Shown piece after piece: positions 47,441 to 59,900 of a stretch of DNA of 60,000 nucleotides. Below the pieces are notes generated by a model. It did no database searches, had not been told where the DNA came from, and saw only the letters and a list, made by a program, of their open reading frames with translations. The first letter of the stretch is position 1. Each line of letters begins with the position of its first letter. Source of the DNA: Antedon mediterranea (lineage: Eukaryota > Echinodermata > Crinoidea > Comatulida > Antedonidae); assembly GCF_964355755.1 (NCBI RefSeq), contig NC_092673.1:35103648-35163647 (forward strand), read 5' to 3'. Made by a program: the position numbers and the translations under genes.

Positions 47441-48017
47441 ACAAATTGTTATTATTGCATGCACACTTTTGTGATATCAAAATGACCGCAATTGTACTGG
47501 AAAGTTTTTAAACTACATTTGAAAATTATATGCCATCTAGATAAAAAAATGGTATCTGAATTCTCCACTTATCAATATGTTTAAAAATGAATTTGTATTG
47601 AGAGTCACTATTATCATTAGTGATTGAATGAGCTTTGCCTCATTATTATTTTTATTTTTCTCTAGCCTTAATCACAAAATAAGTGTACTTTTACCTTTTT
47701 AGTAATTGTTCTTTTCTTGCCATTCTTTGTTAATACTTATTATTATTAATGCAAGTTCCCATTTCTATACAGATTCAGGTCTAAATTTTCAACGTAAGCG
47801 TAAACGTTGTATTGGTTCAACCATAGCATAGTACATATAATTTAAATTGCAGGATTTTATTTGGGTGGGTGCGGATTAATATATTTTGAACCATTTTCAT
47901 AATATAATGTATAATACACTACAGATTTTTGTTGTTGAACCAATTGCACCCCCCCCCCCCTGCGTACGGCCCTGCTCTCAAGTGTAAAAATGTTTTTTTT
48001 GTTCATTACATTTTCAG
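47441..48017 (+). other. Possible 5' UTR exon and first intron of gene 2
   Basis: This is AT-rich sequence ending in a TTACATTTTCAG acceptor at 48017. A poly-C run lies at about 47949-47960. I cannot place a donor with confidence. Confidence 0.35.
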
Positions 48018-48552
48018 ACTGAAAACAGTGAAATGGAAGATCCTGAAGAAAAATTCCGACAATTGAAGTCAGACCTCAGTAGAGACTACGAAAATGAAAA
48101 ATACAGATGGTTGAGATTCTGTCTGTTTGATTACTTATCTGTAGGGGATATCACCAATCCTCAGCTCATAGGAAATGTTCTATTCAATAAACTCCATTAT
48201 GAAGGTAAAATCACAGAACAGAATGTCAACCTTCTGTTGGATATTGCTAAGTTAACACGTTTGCAGCATGCTGAACAACTAGTAATTCAGTATATAAAGG
48301 ATAACAATATTCAAAACACTGGCAGTGGTGAAAGTTTGTCACCTTATCGAAGACGACTATTTCATGCTTTGAGAGAGAGTGAACCAAATGATTTACGAAG
48401 GGTTATTTCTCACTATGAATTAAGCACTGAGATACAAAATATTTGGGATTCAGTTTTAAGATTGGAAATTGATACAAAATTAGAAGATAACCAAGAAAAA
48501 ATTGAAGTGTTTGCACGTCTTCTTGGAGAACGGTCAAGGAGAGAACTAACTG
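48018..48552 (+). CDS. NLR gene 2, tandem death-effector-like exon (type B), likely first coding exon
   Basis: The ATG at 48033 opens MEDPEEKFRQLKSDLSRDYE and the exon ends at donor G|GTATGC (48552), phase 1. The first death fold shows LLFNKLHYEGKITEQNVNLLL-type helices 4-5 (about 48180-48245), then AKLTRLQHAEQLVIQYIKDN. The second half begins LSPYRRRLFHALRESEPNDL and ends EVFARLLGERSRRELTG. It is homologous to the gene 1 exon at 6082-6624. A phase 1 join at 48017, as used elsewhere, would create a stop at once (G|AC TGA), so translation most likely starts at 48033 after a 5' UTR intron. Only one death-fold exon is seen in gene 2, against three in gene 1. Confidence 0.75.
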
Positions 48553-49019
48553 GTATGCATAGTTTTCTTTTTCATTTACATCTTTTTACTTGAACATGAT
48601 CAAATACACATCAATATTACACTTTGTTGTGTACTGTTCGGTAATTATAGTTGAATAATATTTTTATATTACTATTAAAAATAAAATAGAATAGAAGTAT
48701 CTATTTTAATAAATTATCTTTTATTTTAAAGAAATAGCTACCTTTACATTTTTCAACTCTGCATTTAATAAAATTGCATGATAAATATTTATAATAAGAA
48801 ATTGTTCTTACTTGTACTGTCCAAGATCTCCGTTGATTCATTTATTCGAAATTATGAAAAATGAATTATTACACAAATTTGGTCATCCTCATGATGAATC
48901 AAATTTAACAATAAAGTTGTATGAATGTTAAATCCAATCAAATTGTATGCTTTGGTTCATTCTGCATACTATACTATTGTAAAACATTGCCATACAAATC
49001 TTATTATAAAACTATACTT

Positions 49020-49185
49020 AGCAACTTGTTAGACCTTATTTAAATGATGGTGTCTCTGCTCATGCCTTTAAAGAATATATATAGATGCTTTCAAATCTGT
49101 CCAAAGAAGAATCACATGTATCTGTCTCCCGAATCCGCTGGTAGCATTACTTACTAGTAAAAAGCTAAAATGTCAAATCTTATGT
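49020..49185 (+). mobile_element. Degenerate LINE RT C-terminal remnant
   Basis: Across broken frames the sequence suggests LRPYLNDGVSAHA and then AFKSVQRRITCICL, like the region after the catalytic core of CR1/L2-type LINE ORF2. The 13-bp minisatellite starts just after it. It is too decayed for subfamily assignment. Confidence 0.4.
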
Positions 49186-49515
49186 TCATATCTTATGTTC
49201 ATATCTTATGTCCATATCTTATGTTCATATCTTATGTTCATATCTTATGTTCATATCTTATGTTCATATCTTATGTCCATATCTTATGTCCATATCTTAT
49301 GTCCATATCTTATGTTCATATATTATGTTCATATATTATGTTCATATATTATGTTCATATCTTATGTTCATATATTATGTTCATATCTTATGTTCATATC
49401 TTATGTTCATATATTATGTTCATATATTATGTTCATATCTTATGTTCATATATTATGTTCATATCTTATGTTCATATATTATGTTCATATATTATGTTCA
49501 TATCTTATGTTCATA
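49175..49515. repeat. 13-bp minisatellite, about 26 copies
   Basis: The unit is TCTTATGTTCATA with C/A and T/C variants (TATTATG, TGTCCAT). Thirteen is not a multiple of 3 and the unit has no stop, so all three forward frames are open. These frames are not genes. The array lies in the first intron of gene 2 inside the window. Confidence 0.95.
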
Positions 49516-49957
49516 AATAATCTTATTATTTTTCTTTGTATTACCTTTGTAAATGTTTGTCACAAAATATGTGATGTCTTCAAATTTATTTACTCAGGCA
49601 TATAGTGACCATCTTAACTTAAGTAATAATTTTGTGTGTAGGCCTACTGATTGTTTTCATAATTCTTTTCTTGGACATTTTAGAAATCTACCTGTGGATC
49701 ACAGGATTTAAGTTTGATTTAACATAATTTAGTAAACGTTAAATTTTCAGCTTGAGGGTAAATTTGTATCCATTTTTATAATTATATTGAATTTTAATCT
49801 TTTAACCGTAAATACATTTTAATATGTGTATTTCAATGTAGAGAGCCGCTCACCAGTTATTTCTTTTAAAACAGTTAGGTATAATCCTGCCTGATTATTT
49901 TACATTTTGGTCTGTTTTTGTCAGGCAAATATGATATGATAAATGACAACATTTATT

Positions 49958-52015
49958 TCAATTCAATTCAATTCAATTCAATAATACATTTATTTAAGAT
50001 GGTCACAATATATAACAAACAATATTACAATAAACAATCATAAACAATTAATATAAGACCATCTTAGGGATCAAAATTAGAAGTAGAACTTGTCTCACAT
50101 TGACCCCTAAAATAATAATAATAATTCAAACAAAAATAAGAACGGTACCGTATAAATATACAAATACAACGCATACAATTAAATAAATTATACAGTGCGC
50201 AACATATTTAGTAGGTTTGGTAACAAGATAAATAAAGGATTTTTATATGCTTTCTAAATGAATTTACAGTATATAAATGATTGATGGCAGTTGAATCTAG
50301 ATTATTCCAATACGTTGGTCCTAAATAAGTAATAAAAAACTGGCTTTTTCTAAGTTTAACAAATGGAACATACAATTTATGTGGATTTCTTATGTTATAG
50401 GTATGATCTAATAAACGATTTGAAAATAACATTGAAACAGACTTTGGTAGTAAACCAGTAACATATTCAAACATAAAAGAAGTAACTTGAAGTTTATGAA
50501 GGTCATATATTTTTAAAATTTTAAGTTTTTTAAACAAAGGTTCTGATGCAGATGTAGATTGTTCAAAGTTTAATAATCGAACAACACGTTTTTGTAAAAT
50601 GAAAATTCTATGTAAATTTGATGGATAATCAGCTGCCCATATAATATTGCAATAAAGTAAATGTGGTAATATAAGCGAATTATACAAAGAAAGTAAAATG
50701 TGTTGAGGAAAAAAATATTTTATCTGGTTTATAACACCAATGCATTTAGACATTTTGATTGAAATATTTTTCTGATGACCGGTCCAATTTAAGTTTTCAT
50801 TAATTAAAATTCCAAGAAATAAAGTTTCGCTTTTTCGGTCCAGATTTTTACCATTTAGAACAACCTGAATGTTTTTGTTACTTAATTTATGCCTGTTTCG
50901 ATGGGAGTGAAATATAATGAAATTTGTTTTTGAAGTATTAATCAATAATTTATTAGAAGAGAACCAATTTTCAATCTTATTTAATTCTAAATTAAAGGTA
51001 TTTACTAATAAATCAATATTTTTGTTTGAATAAAATAAAGTTGTATCATCGGCAAAGGAAACAATATTCAGTGTATCACTAACAAAGGTTATGTCATTTA
51101 CGTAAATAAGAAATAATAAGGGTCCAAGGACCGACCCCTGTGGTACACCACATGGAACGTTCTTTGCCGATGATTTACAGTTACCAATCTGTACATATTG
51201 TTTACGATTACTAAGATAACTAATAAACCATTTTAACGAAACACCTCTAATGCCATAACGTAACAGTTTTGAAAGTAAAATATCATGATTAACAACATCA
51301 AAAGCTTTGGATAGATCAAGAAAAGTGCTTAACAAAAATTCTTTATTTTCAAATGCATTATTAATTGAATGTATAAGTTCAAGCATAGCGTAACAGGTAG
51401 AGTGTTTTTTACGAAAACCATATTGATGATTATTTAGGATGTTATGTTTAGTTAAATATGTATAAAGACGAGTATGCATTAATTTTTCTATTATTTTTGA
51501 GAGAATGGGGAGAACGGAAATCGGTCTATAATTGTTAAGTAAGTTTGCATTTCCCTTTTTAAAAACTGGGACCACTTTAGCTAATTTTATATGATCAGGT
51601 ACGATTCCTGTAGTAAAAGATAAATTGATAACATAAGTAAGAGGAATTAAAATAAAAGGAGTAATTTTTTTAAGAACAGAAGGTGTAAGGGAGTCGTGTC
51701 CTGATCCTTTATTAGAGTCTAGACTGTTGATCATGTTCAACACTTCATTTTCAGTGACTGGGTTAATAAAAAATGAATTAATGGGTGGGGGTGGTAAATT
51801 CGACATTGGATCAATATTATTATCTGGGATGGAGTTGAGCGTTTTTAAACCGATTTCTGAAAAATATTTGTTAAAGTGATCACATATAGAGTTAGTATCA
51901 TAAATAAATTCATCCCCAATTTTCAAGACTGAGGGATTTTTATTATTTTTTCTAGCTGGATTTAAAATAGAATTGATCACACCCCAATTAATCATTTTCA
52001 CAATCTAAGACAGAA
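49958..52015 (-). mobile_element. 5'-truncated LINE, CR1/L2/Jockey-like, minus strand
   Basis: The element contains an intact RT frame (50208-52001, minus) and a 3' UTR ending in a TTGAA microsatellite tail. On the + strand the tail appears as TTCAATTCAATTCAATTCAA at 49958-49980. The endonuclease half of ORF2 is missing, as is usual after incomplete reverse transcription. It is antisense to NLR gene 2 within an intron and belongs to the same family as the plus-strand LINE in the gene 1 intron. Confidence 0.87.
50208..52001 (-). CDS. LINE ORF2 reverse transcriptase, N-terminally truncated
   Basis: This is an uninterrupted 597-codon minus-strand frame. It holds a complete RT: VFKKGNANLLNNYRPISVLP, YGFRKKHSTC, TFLDLSKAFDVVNHDILLSK, CGVPQGSVLGPLLFLIYVND and the catalytic SFADDTTLFYS. 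It continues through FLGILINENLNWTGHQ and LILPHLLYCNIIWAADYPS to the C-terminal domain with FVKLRKSQFF and LGPTYWNNL. It lacks the apurinic endonuclease expected upstream, so it could not mobilise itself. The ATG near 51999 is probably internal to the original ORF. The lack of stops indicates a fairly recent insertion compared with the disrupted copy at 13154-16100. It is a transposon gene, not a host gene. Confidence 0.9.
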   Translation of the reverse strand: MKMINWGVINSILNPARKNNKNPSVLKIGDEFIYDTNSICDHFNKYFSEIGLKTLNSIPDNNIDPMSNLPPPPINSFFINPVTENEVLNMINSLDSNKGSGHDSLTPSVLKKITPFILIPLTYVINLSFTTGIVPDHIKLAKVVPVFKKGNANLLNNYRPISVLPILSKIIEKLMHTRLYTYLTKHNILNNHQYGFRKKHSTCYAMLELIHSINNAFENKEFLLSTFLDLSKAFDVVNHDILLSKLLRYGIRGVSLKWFISYLSNRKQYVQIGNCKSSAKNVPCGVPQGSVLGPLLFLIYVNDITFVSDTLNIVSFADDTTLFYSNKNIDLLVNTFNLELNKIENWFSSNKLLINTSKTNFIIFHSHRNRHKLSNKNIQVVLNGKNLDRKSETLFLGILINENLNWTGHQKNISIKMSKCIGVINQIKYFFPQHILLSLYNSLILPHLLYCNIIWAADYPSNLHRIFILQKRVVRLLNFEQSTSASEPLFKKLKILKIYDLHKLQVTSFMFEYVTGLLPKSVSMLFSNRLLDHTYNIRNPHKLYVPFVKLRKSQFFITYLGPTYWNNLDSTAINHLYTVNSFRKHIKILYLSCYQTY

Positions 52016-52363
52016 TTGTAGTAGTTTCCATTATTATGTATAAAGACTGATTGTTCAGTTTAAATTGACTTAATTGTTGAATAAAATAGTCAATCTTTTA
52101 ACTCAAGAAATATTCCCCCTTTTTCCTCGTAAACATTCATTCATTTGTATTACTTTTTAAAATATCCATGCTATTGTGTATCTTTTTGTTTATGGAAAAA
52201 GTTTTATTTTAGAAATAGTATCTTGTATAAACATAGAAACAAGATAAACAAGAAGCAAGCATAAATAGGTATATAGAACAGAATTACACAAGATATTCAA
52301 TGAAAAAATCTAAAACATTTTTTTACAGAGTGTGTCATTTAAGTGTTTTTTTTTCTTCTATAG

Positions 52364-52438
52364 ATGTTGAAACAAATGAAACAATAATAGAGCCTTCCAC
52401 TTCTAACTTTGAAGGAAACCTATCGTCAACAGATAAAG
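52364..52438 (+). CDS. NLR gene 2, 25-codon linker exon
   Basis: The exon has acceptor TTCTTCTATAG, donor AAAG|GTAAAT, a length of 75 bp and phase 1 at both ends. It reads D-V-E-T-N-E-T-I-I-E and ends S-S-T-D-K. It matches the gene 1 exon at 5681-5755 in length, in start (DVE-x-NE) and in end (S-x-T-D-K). The match across paralogs supports it as real. It is probably a flexible hinge. Confidence 0.72.
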
Positions 52439-52705
52439 GTAAATATAACAAAATTGAGAAAAATGTTTAATAAAACCTTTACACAGATCTAAGAATAAGT
52501 GAATTTGATGATACATGCCAATATTGCTTGCTGAACTACAGAATGTTAAACTACTCTTGTTGATAAAAAAAAATACTTTAATTGGTTCAATTATAGACTG
52601 GAGATGATAATATACTATGTACAGATAATGAACATAAAATAGATTGATTTGTAAACAATTTAATAGGGAGCAACCACTACAATTACATTTTTATTACATA
52701 TTTAG

Positions 52706-52750
52706 GTGAGCCACCTCATAAAAAGCCTCATCAATCACAAGAAACAATAA
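52706..52750 (+). CDS. NLR gene 2, 15-codon linker exon
   Basis: The exon has acceptor CATATTTAG, donor ATAA|GTGAGT, a length of 45 bp and phase 1 at both ends. It reads G-E-P-P-H-K-K-P-H-Q-S-Q-E-T-I and joins in frame to both neighbours. I see no counterpart in gene 1, where the equivalent place holds the 48-bp exon at 16926, so this call is weaker. Confidence 0.5.
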   Translation: MSHLIKSLINHKKQ

Positions 52751-53995
52751 GTGAGTATAATGATAAAGAATAATTTTATTTTGTATGTTGTCATAGTCTA
52801 ATTTGAAGTCATGAAGTACAGTAGAACCCTTTTGGACCCAACAAATTGTCCCCATAATAGCAGGGGTTGTTCTAGGGGTTTTATTGTAGTCTATTTTGGC
52901 GCTGAAATTTTTTTTACCAGCAAAAAATGATTCTACTATTCAATACCTTCAAAAAGGCCTAAAATGATTCAATTCCCAGGTGAAAATTCCAGTTGAGACC
53001 AGTTGGAAATTCCAATTGGTCCAACTGGTATTCAACTGGTTCAACTGGTTTTCAATTGGTTCAACTGATTTCCAATTGGTTCAACTGGTTTTCCAACTGG
53101 TCAGCTGCTTTTTCCAACTGGTTTTCAACTGGTCCAACTGGTTGGTTCTTCCAACTGGTTTTCTCAACTGGTAAGCTGGTTTTCCAACTGGTTTTCAATT
53201 GGTCCAACTGGTTGGTTATTCCAAGTGGTTTTTTTTTCCATCACGTCAACTGGTTTTCCCAACTGGTCTCCAGCTGGTTTTTTTCCCCATCAGGTCAACT
53301 GGTTTTTTCAAGCACAACTCAGTATATGATGTCCAATGGCTTTTTCCAACTGGTTGTTTTATTAACTGGTCCAAAACAGGTTTTGCAACCAGGTAAATTG
53401 GTATTGGCTTTTATAACCAGGGGGACCCTCTTCCGGGAGGAAGGATGTGATGTGAGCTAGCGTGCATAGTCCCATAATGACTTATGACAAACCAAGAATT
53501 GCCTCATTTGGTTTCTGTGACATAATTAGCTGCAACTCAGATTGTGTCTACCTTCAACTGTGCTGATTGTATCATCACAATGACCAATACGTTTCGTTCC
53601 TACACCCCATGATCTAGGAAATTTATTTGTAATTTAGGCCTTGGCCCCTTAACATAACAAAATAACATTTTAAGAGAACGGAAAGTAAATCACATCTTCT
53701 TGAATATGCTAAATAAAAATACAAATTAGACATTCTTTTCTTCCTGTTCATGTGAACCAAAAGTTAATAAATTATGTGATGGTTTTTCCCGTTTAGACAA
53801 TTCCAAACAAAATTAATCTATAAACCAAAAGTTTATCAGAAAAGAATGATTTATTGACAAAATTAAAAAATTACATAAACATTGCTAGCTAAAACATGAG
53901 ACATACACATTTTTAAAAATGTTTTATTTATTTGAGGTGCTGGCATGTCAAAACTAATGGCTATATTAACAAATTGTTTTGGTATTTTTTAACAG
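52751..53995 (+). other. Intron of gene 2
   Basis: A 1.2-kb intron with donor GTGAGT and acceptor TTTTTTAACAG. It contains a short GGACCC-type repeat fragment at 52820-52860 and the CAACTGG array at 52985-53400. The remainder is AT-rich without features. Confidence 0.6.
52985..53400. repeat. Degenerate CAACTGG/TTTTCC array
   Basis: About 16 exact CAACTGG motifs, plus CAATTGG, CAGCTGG and CAAGTGG variants, are spaced irregularly by 6-25 bp. A piece of about 40 bp (CCAACTGGTTTTCAA, then TGGTCCAACTGGTTGG) repeats about 70 bp apart. All three forward frames are partly open; those frames are artefacts. Confidence 0.88.
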
Positions 53996-56900
53996 TTAAA
54001 AAGTATCTGATTGAAAAACAAAAAGAATTATATAAAGATTTTAACAAATTGGAGACAGCAGTTCTTGAGGACCTCAATATTGAAGAGTTATTCACTGATC
54101 TCAAGTTAGTTCAATCAAGTAAGAAAGAGAATAAAGCAGAATCTAGAAACCAGAAAAGAGGCCAACATGACCAGAAAGAAAAAATACCTAAAACATTGGG
54201 GGAGATATTGGAGGTTATAAAAACTAGAAATGCTCGTAAAATCATATTTACAGGTAAAGGGGGGATGGGAAAGACAACCCTTCTTAGATATATTGCTTAT
54301 AACTGGGCTATATGTAAAAATAATACATTTGATGACAAAATAGTGTTTCTAGTAAATATCAGGGACTTGCAGCCTAAAAAAGGAATCTTAGATGCCATTA
54401 TTAGTAATATGTATTATGTTCCAACGTTCACTATTTATATGGATACATACAATGATGAAGAATCTAAAAAATTGATTAAAAACTTCATAATAAAGAATGG
54501 GAATGAAATAGTTGTACTATTAGATGGATTAGATGAGTTGCAGCAAGGTGTCGAGGATCCTATAGTTTTATTTACAAATACAGATTTTAAAAATGTCACG
54601 CTAATAACATCGCGACCTGAAAACACTACAAAATTTGTTGATAAATCCGATGTACATGTGGAGGTAAATGGATTCAGTGAAACAAGTATAAAGAACTACA
54701 TTAATAGATATTTTGCTAATAATAAGGATTTAGGGGAATGGCTATTCTATACATTAAGACATAATTCACACACACAAGTATTTGAAATGTGTTCGTCTCC
54801 TTTGGTATTACTTATGATTTGCAACATATGGGAAGAATCCGGAAACCTTCCGGATGACTTATCAGATCTTTTCCGAGAACTAATTTGTTGCACTTTAAAT
54901 CAACATTTATCTAAGCTAAATTGTGTGGAAAACAAATCTAAAATTGCAACTTTTGATAGAATTCCAGCTGAATATAAAACTGCAATACTAGCATTAGGTC
55001 AATGGATCTATGAAGGACTAAAGAAAAACATATTGATAATTGACAAGTACGATTTCAACAAAATTTGTAAGAATAAATCAATTGTAGAATTAGCACTAAA
55101 TATTGGATTTGTTTACAAAGAGCAATCTCTTAGTAAAAGTGATAAAATGAAAATGTTTGCTCCACCACACAAGTTAGTTTCAGAGGCATTAGCTGGGTTT
55201 TACCTTGCTGAAAAGTGTCAGTCAGGTGATTTGAAGGAGGAGGAGTGTGACATGATAATATCTAATGAATATCTACATATGACAACCATATTCACTATAG
55301 GATTCCTAGGTGTTGATGCTGGTAAATTTATGAAACATTGGTTGAGAGTGAAAGCTTCCAACTTGTATTCACTAGCAAAGTATTTCAAATATGTAAAGGC
55401 AGAACATGAACAGTCTGTAATAGAAGAATTAGATACAAAAATATCAAGTGATGAAGTACTTAAAGAAACATGTTTAGAAATGTCTGAGTCATATAGATAT
55501 TTGCTATCTATTGACATTGATGGTAAACCAAAAAATGAACATTTGGTACAACTTATGAGCAGATTTGATGATATGGATATCCATTTTGTCAAATTAAAAG
55601 AAAAAACAAAAGTCATTAAACCTACAAACAAATATGCTATGCTAGTTCATATCTATATAATCATAAATGGACTAATAAGTGATGATATAGACCTACAATA
55701 TGATATGTGTGACCATTATGAAAATCTATTACAGTCATTGGTAGAAGACAATGGGATTGATATCCTTTCAGTTTTAATGGACAATTTTGAATTAAAATAT
55801 GACTTTAAAATGGTTTATGTTGAGGAATTAATTAGCCCCAATTTGTTTATTCATTTGTTAAAATATTCACCTAACCTGAAGAGTTTGGAATTTGAAACTG
55901 CCACTGTAACTGGTGATACATTAAATCAAGTTTTGGTTGACAATATTTTACCACCTGATCTAAATATTTATCTTGAAAAGAATGATTTAAGTGATATCGA
56001 TGGTCTTTCACTCTCTAAGATGGTGAATCTAATTCGATATGATTCAGAAATGCTGGACGCTCAAGAAGAATCTTTCATATTTACTACTTTTCACCTGTCA
56101 GTTGATAACCTGAAAAGTCTTATAGATGCCTGTTGTGAAAATGATAGGAAATTAACATGGAATTGGTTGGACTTAAGTGGAGTTAACCTATCTTCAATTG
56201 AAGGATCAAAATTAGCTTGTTTATTCAAATTCTCTCCAGAATTATCTATCCTTGATATGAGTAATTGCCATCTCTCAGGAAGTATTATTATAGATTTTGT
56301 TGAGGAATGTGATGAAAACAATGTGGTATTGCAATCTAAATTTATTACTCTAACAGGTAACAATCTGTCAGATGGTTTTTTACTTGATAAATTGTTAAGT
56401 GCTAAATGGTGTGATTACAGTCTGACACTTGATAACCTGACAATTCTAATAGATAACTGTTATGAACATGGTAGAATATTGACTATGAGGTATTTAGATT
56501 TAAGTGGACTTAACCTAGCTTTAATTGGCGGATCAAAGTTAGCTTGTTTATTAAAATTCTCTCCACAACTAGGACGTCTTAATATGAGTAATTGCAATCT
56601 TTCAGGTAGTATTATTAAAGATTTATTGAATGAATGTGATGAAAACAATGTTGTATTGAAACATGGCATGTTTAATCTACGAGGAAACAATCTTTCAGAT
56701 ATTGATGGTGTTTTTAGGTTGGTGGAACTAATTAATCAAAACACTTTTGAATGGAAAGATTATAGCATGTCAGTTGATAACCTAAGAGGTCTTATAGATG
56801 CCTGTTATGAACATGGTAAAATATTGACATGGGAAAAGTTGAATTTAAAAGGGATTAATTTAGCTTCAATTGAAGGATCAAAATTAGCTTGTTTATTAAA

Positions 56901-59900
56901 ATTCTCTCCACAACTACAACTTCTTAGTATGAGTAATTGCAATCTCGCAGCTAGTTTTATAACAAATTTGTTTGCTGAATGTGATAAAAACAATGTGGTA
57001 TTGAAACCTGGCATGCTTGATCTAATGGGTAACAATCTTTCAGATATTGATGGTGTTTCACTTTTTAGGATGGTGAACCTAATTTATATAAAAGAAAATA
57101 CATTTGTATGGTGTAATTATAGCCTGTCAGTTGATCACCTGAAATTTCTTGTAAATACCTATAAAGAACATTGTAGGATATTGACATGGAGAAAGTTGAA
57201 TTTAATTGGACTTAACCTATCTTCAATTGAAGGATCAACATTAGCTTGTTTATTGAAATTCTGTCCACAACTACAACATCTTGATATGAGTAATTGTCAT
57301 CTCTCAGGTAGTATTATTAGAGATTTATTGAATGAATGTGATAAAAACAATGTGGTATTGAAACCCAACATGCTTGCTCTACAGGGAAACAATCTTTCAG
57401 GTATTGATGGCCATTCACTTTGTAGGTTGGTGGACCTAATTTATCTACAGCGATACAATGGCATTTTTAATTGGTATGATTATAGCCTGTCAGGTGATAA
57501 CTTGAAAAGTCTTGTAGATACCTGTAATGAACTATGTAGGAATTTGACATGGAAGAGTTTGGACTTAAGTGGACTTAACTTAGCTTCAATTGGCGGACCA
57601 ACATTAGCTTGTTTAATAAAATTGTCTCCACACCTACAACTTCTTAGTATGTGCAATTGCAATCTCTCAGGTAGTATTATAACACATTTGTTTGATGAAT
57701 GTGATAAAAACAATGTGGTATTGAAACCTGGCATGCTGGATCTAAAGGGAAATAATATTTCAGATATTGATGGTGTTACACTTTTTAGGTTGGTGGAACT
57801 AATTTATATGAAAGAAAATACATTTGTATGGTGTAATTATAGCCTGTCAGTTGATCACCTGAAATGCCTTGTAAATACCTATAATGAACATTGTAGGATA
57901 TTAACATGGAGAAAGTTGAATTTAAGTGGATTTAACCTATTTTCAATTGGCGGATCAACATTAGCTTGTTTATTAAAATTCTCTCCACAACTACAACTTC
58001 TTAGTATGAGTAATTGCAATCTCTCAGCTAGTTTTATAACAAATTTGTTTGATGAATGTGATAAAAACAATGTGGTATTGAAACCTGGCATGCTGGATCT
58101 AAAGGGAAATAATATTTCAGATATTGATGGTGTTACACTTTTTAGGTTGGTGGACCTAATTTATCTGCCGTATTATCACTACGAGAAGGGAAGGTTTAAT
58201 TGGCATGATTATAGCCTGTCAGGTGATAACTTGAAAAGTCTTGTAGATGCCTGTAATGAACTATGTAGGAATTTGACATGGAGGAGGTTGAATTTAAGTG
58301 GACTTAACTTAGCTTCAATTGGAGGATCAAAATTAGCTTGTTTATTAAAATTCTCTCCACAACTACAATATCTTAATATGAGTAATTGTCATCTCTCTGG
58401 TAGTATTATCAAAGATTTATTAAGAGAATGTGATAAAAACAATGTGGTATTGAAACATGGCATGCTTGATCTATATGGAAACAATCTTTCAGATATTGAT
58501 GGTGTTTCACTTTTTAGGTTGGTGGAACTAATTAATCAAAACACTTTTGAATGGGATGATTATAGCCTGTCAGTTGATCAGCTCAAAAGTCTTGTAGATG
58601 CCTGTTTTGAACATGGTAGAATATTGACTATGAGCAAATTAGATTTAAGTGGACTTAACCTAGCTTCAATTGGAGGATCAAAATTAGCTTGTTTATTAAA
58701 ATTCTCTCCACAACTACAATATCTTAATATGAGTAATTGTCATCTCTCTGGTAGTATTATCAAAGATTTATTAAGAGAATGTGATAAAAACAATGTGGTA
58801 TTGAAACATGGCATGCTTGATCTATATGGAAACAATCTTTCAGATATTGATGGTCTTTCACTCTCTAAACTAATTCAATATGATTCAGATTTAATGGACG
58901 TTGCAGAAGATTGTTTTACTACTTTTCACCTGTCAGTTGAAAACCTAATAGGTCTTGCAGATGCATGTTATGAACATGATAGGATATTGACATGGAAACG
59001 GTTTAATTTAAGTGGGATTAACTTAGCTTCAATTGCAGGATCAAAAATAGCTTGTTTATTAAAATTCTCTCCACAACTAAATTTTCTTGATATGAGTAAT
59101 TGCCATCTCTCAGATACTATTATTAAAGATTTTTTTAATGAATGTCATAAAAACAATGTAGTATTGAAATCTAAATTTATTACTCTAACAGGTAACAATC
59201 TGTCAGATGGTGTTTTACTTATTAAATTGTTAAATTCTGAATGGTGTGATTACAGTCTGACACTTGATAACCTGACAATTCTAATAGATGCCTGTTATGA
59301 ACATGGTAGAATATTGACTATGAGCGAATTAGATTTAAGTGGACTTAACCTAGCTTCAATTGAAGGATCAAAATTAGCTTGTTTAATTAAATTCTCTCCA
59401 CAACTAGTAGAGCTTTATATGAGTAATTGCCATCTCTCAGGTAGTATTATAAAAGATTTATTGTATGAATGTGATGAAAACAATGTTGTATTGAAACCTG
59501 GCATGCTTGATCTAGAGAAAAACAATCTTTCAGATATTGATGGTGTTTCACTTGCCAGGTTGGTGAACCATTTAATGGTTTACACTTTTGCATGGTGTGA
59601 TTACAGCCTGTCAGTTGACAACTTAAGAGGTCTTGCAGATGCCTGTGAACATGGTAGGATGTTGACATGGAAAGTGTTGAAATTAAGTGGAATTAACCTA
59701 TCTTCAATTAGAGGATCAAAATTAGCTTGTTTATTAAAATTCTCTCCACAAATACGACGTCTTGATATGAGTAATTGCCATCTCTCAGGTAGTATTATAA
59801 AAGATTTATTGAATGAATGTGATGAAAATGGTGTGGTATTGAAACCTGGCATGCTTGATCTAAAGGGAAACAATCTTTTAGATATTGATGGTGGTACACT

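Noticed and set aside
49170-49605. Three forward frames encoding MFISYVHILC-type repeats
   Set aside because: They are produced by a 13-bp minisatellite and are identical in every frame.
52980-53460. Trp/Phe/Asn-rich frames of 64-155 codons
   Set aside because: They are translations of the CAACTGG/TTTTCC array inside an intron.
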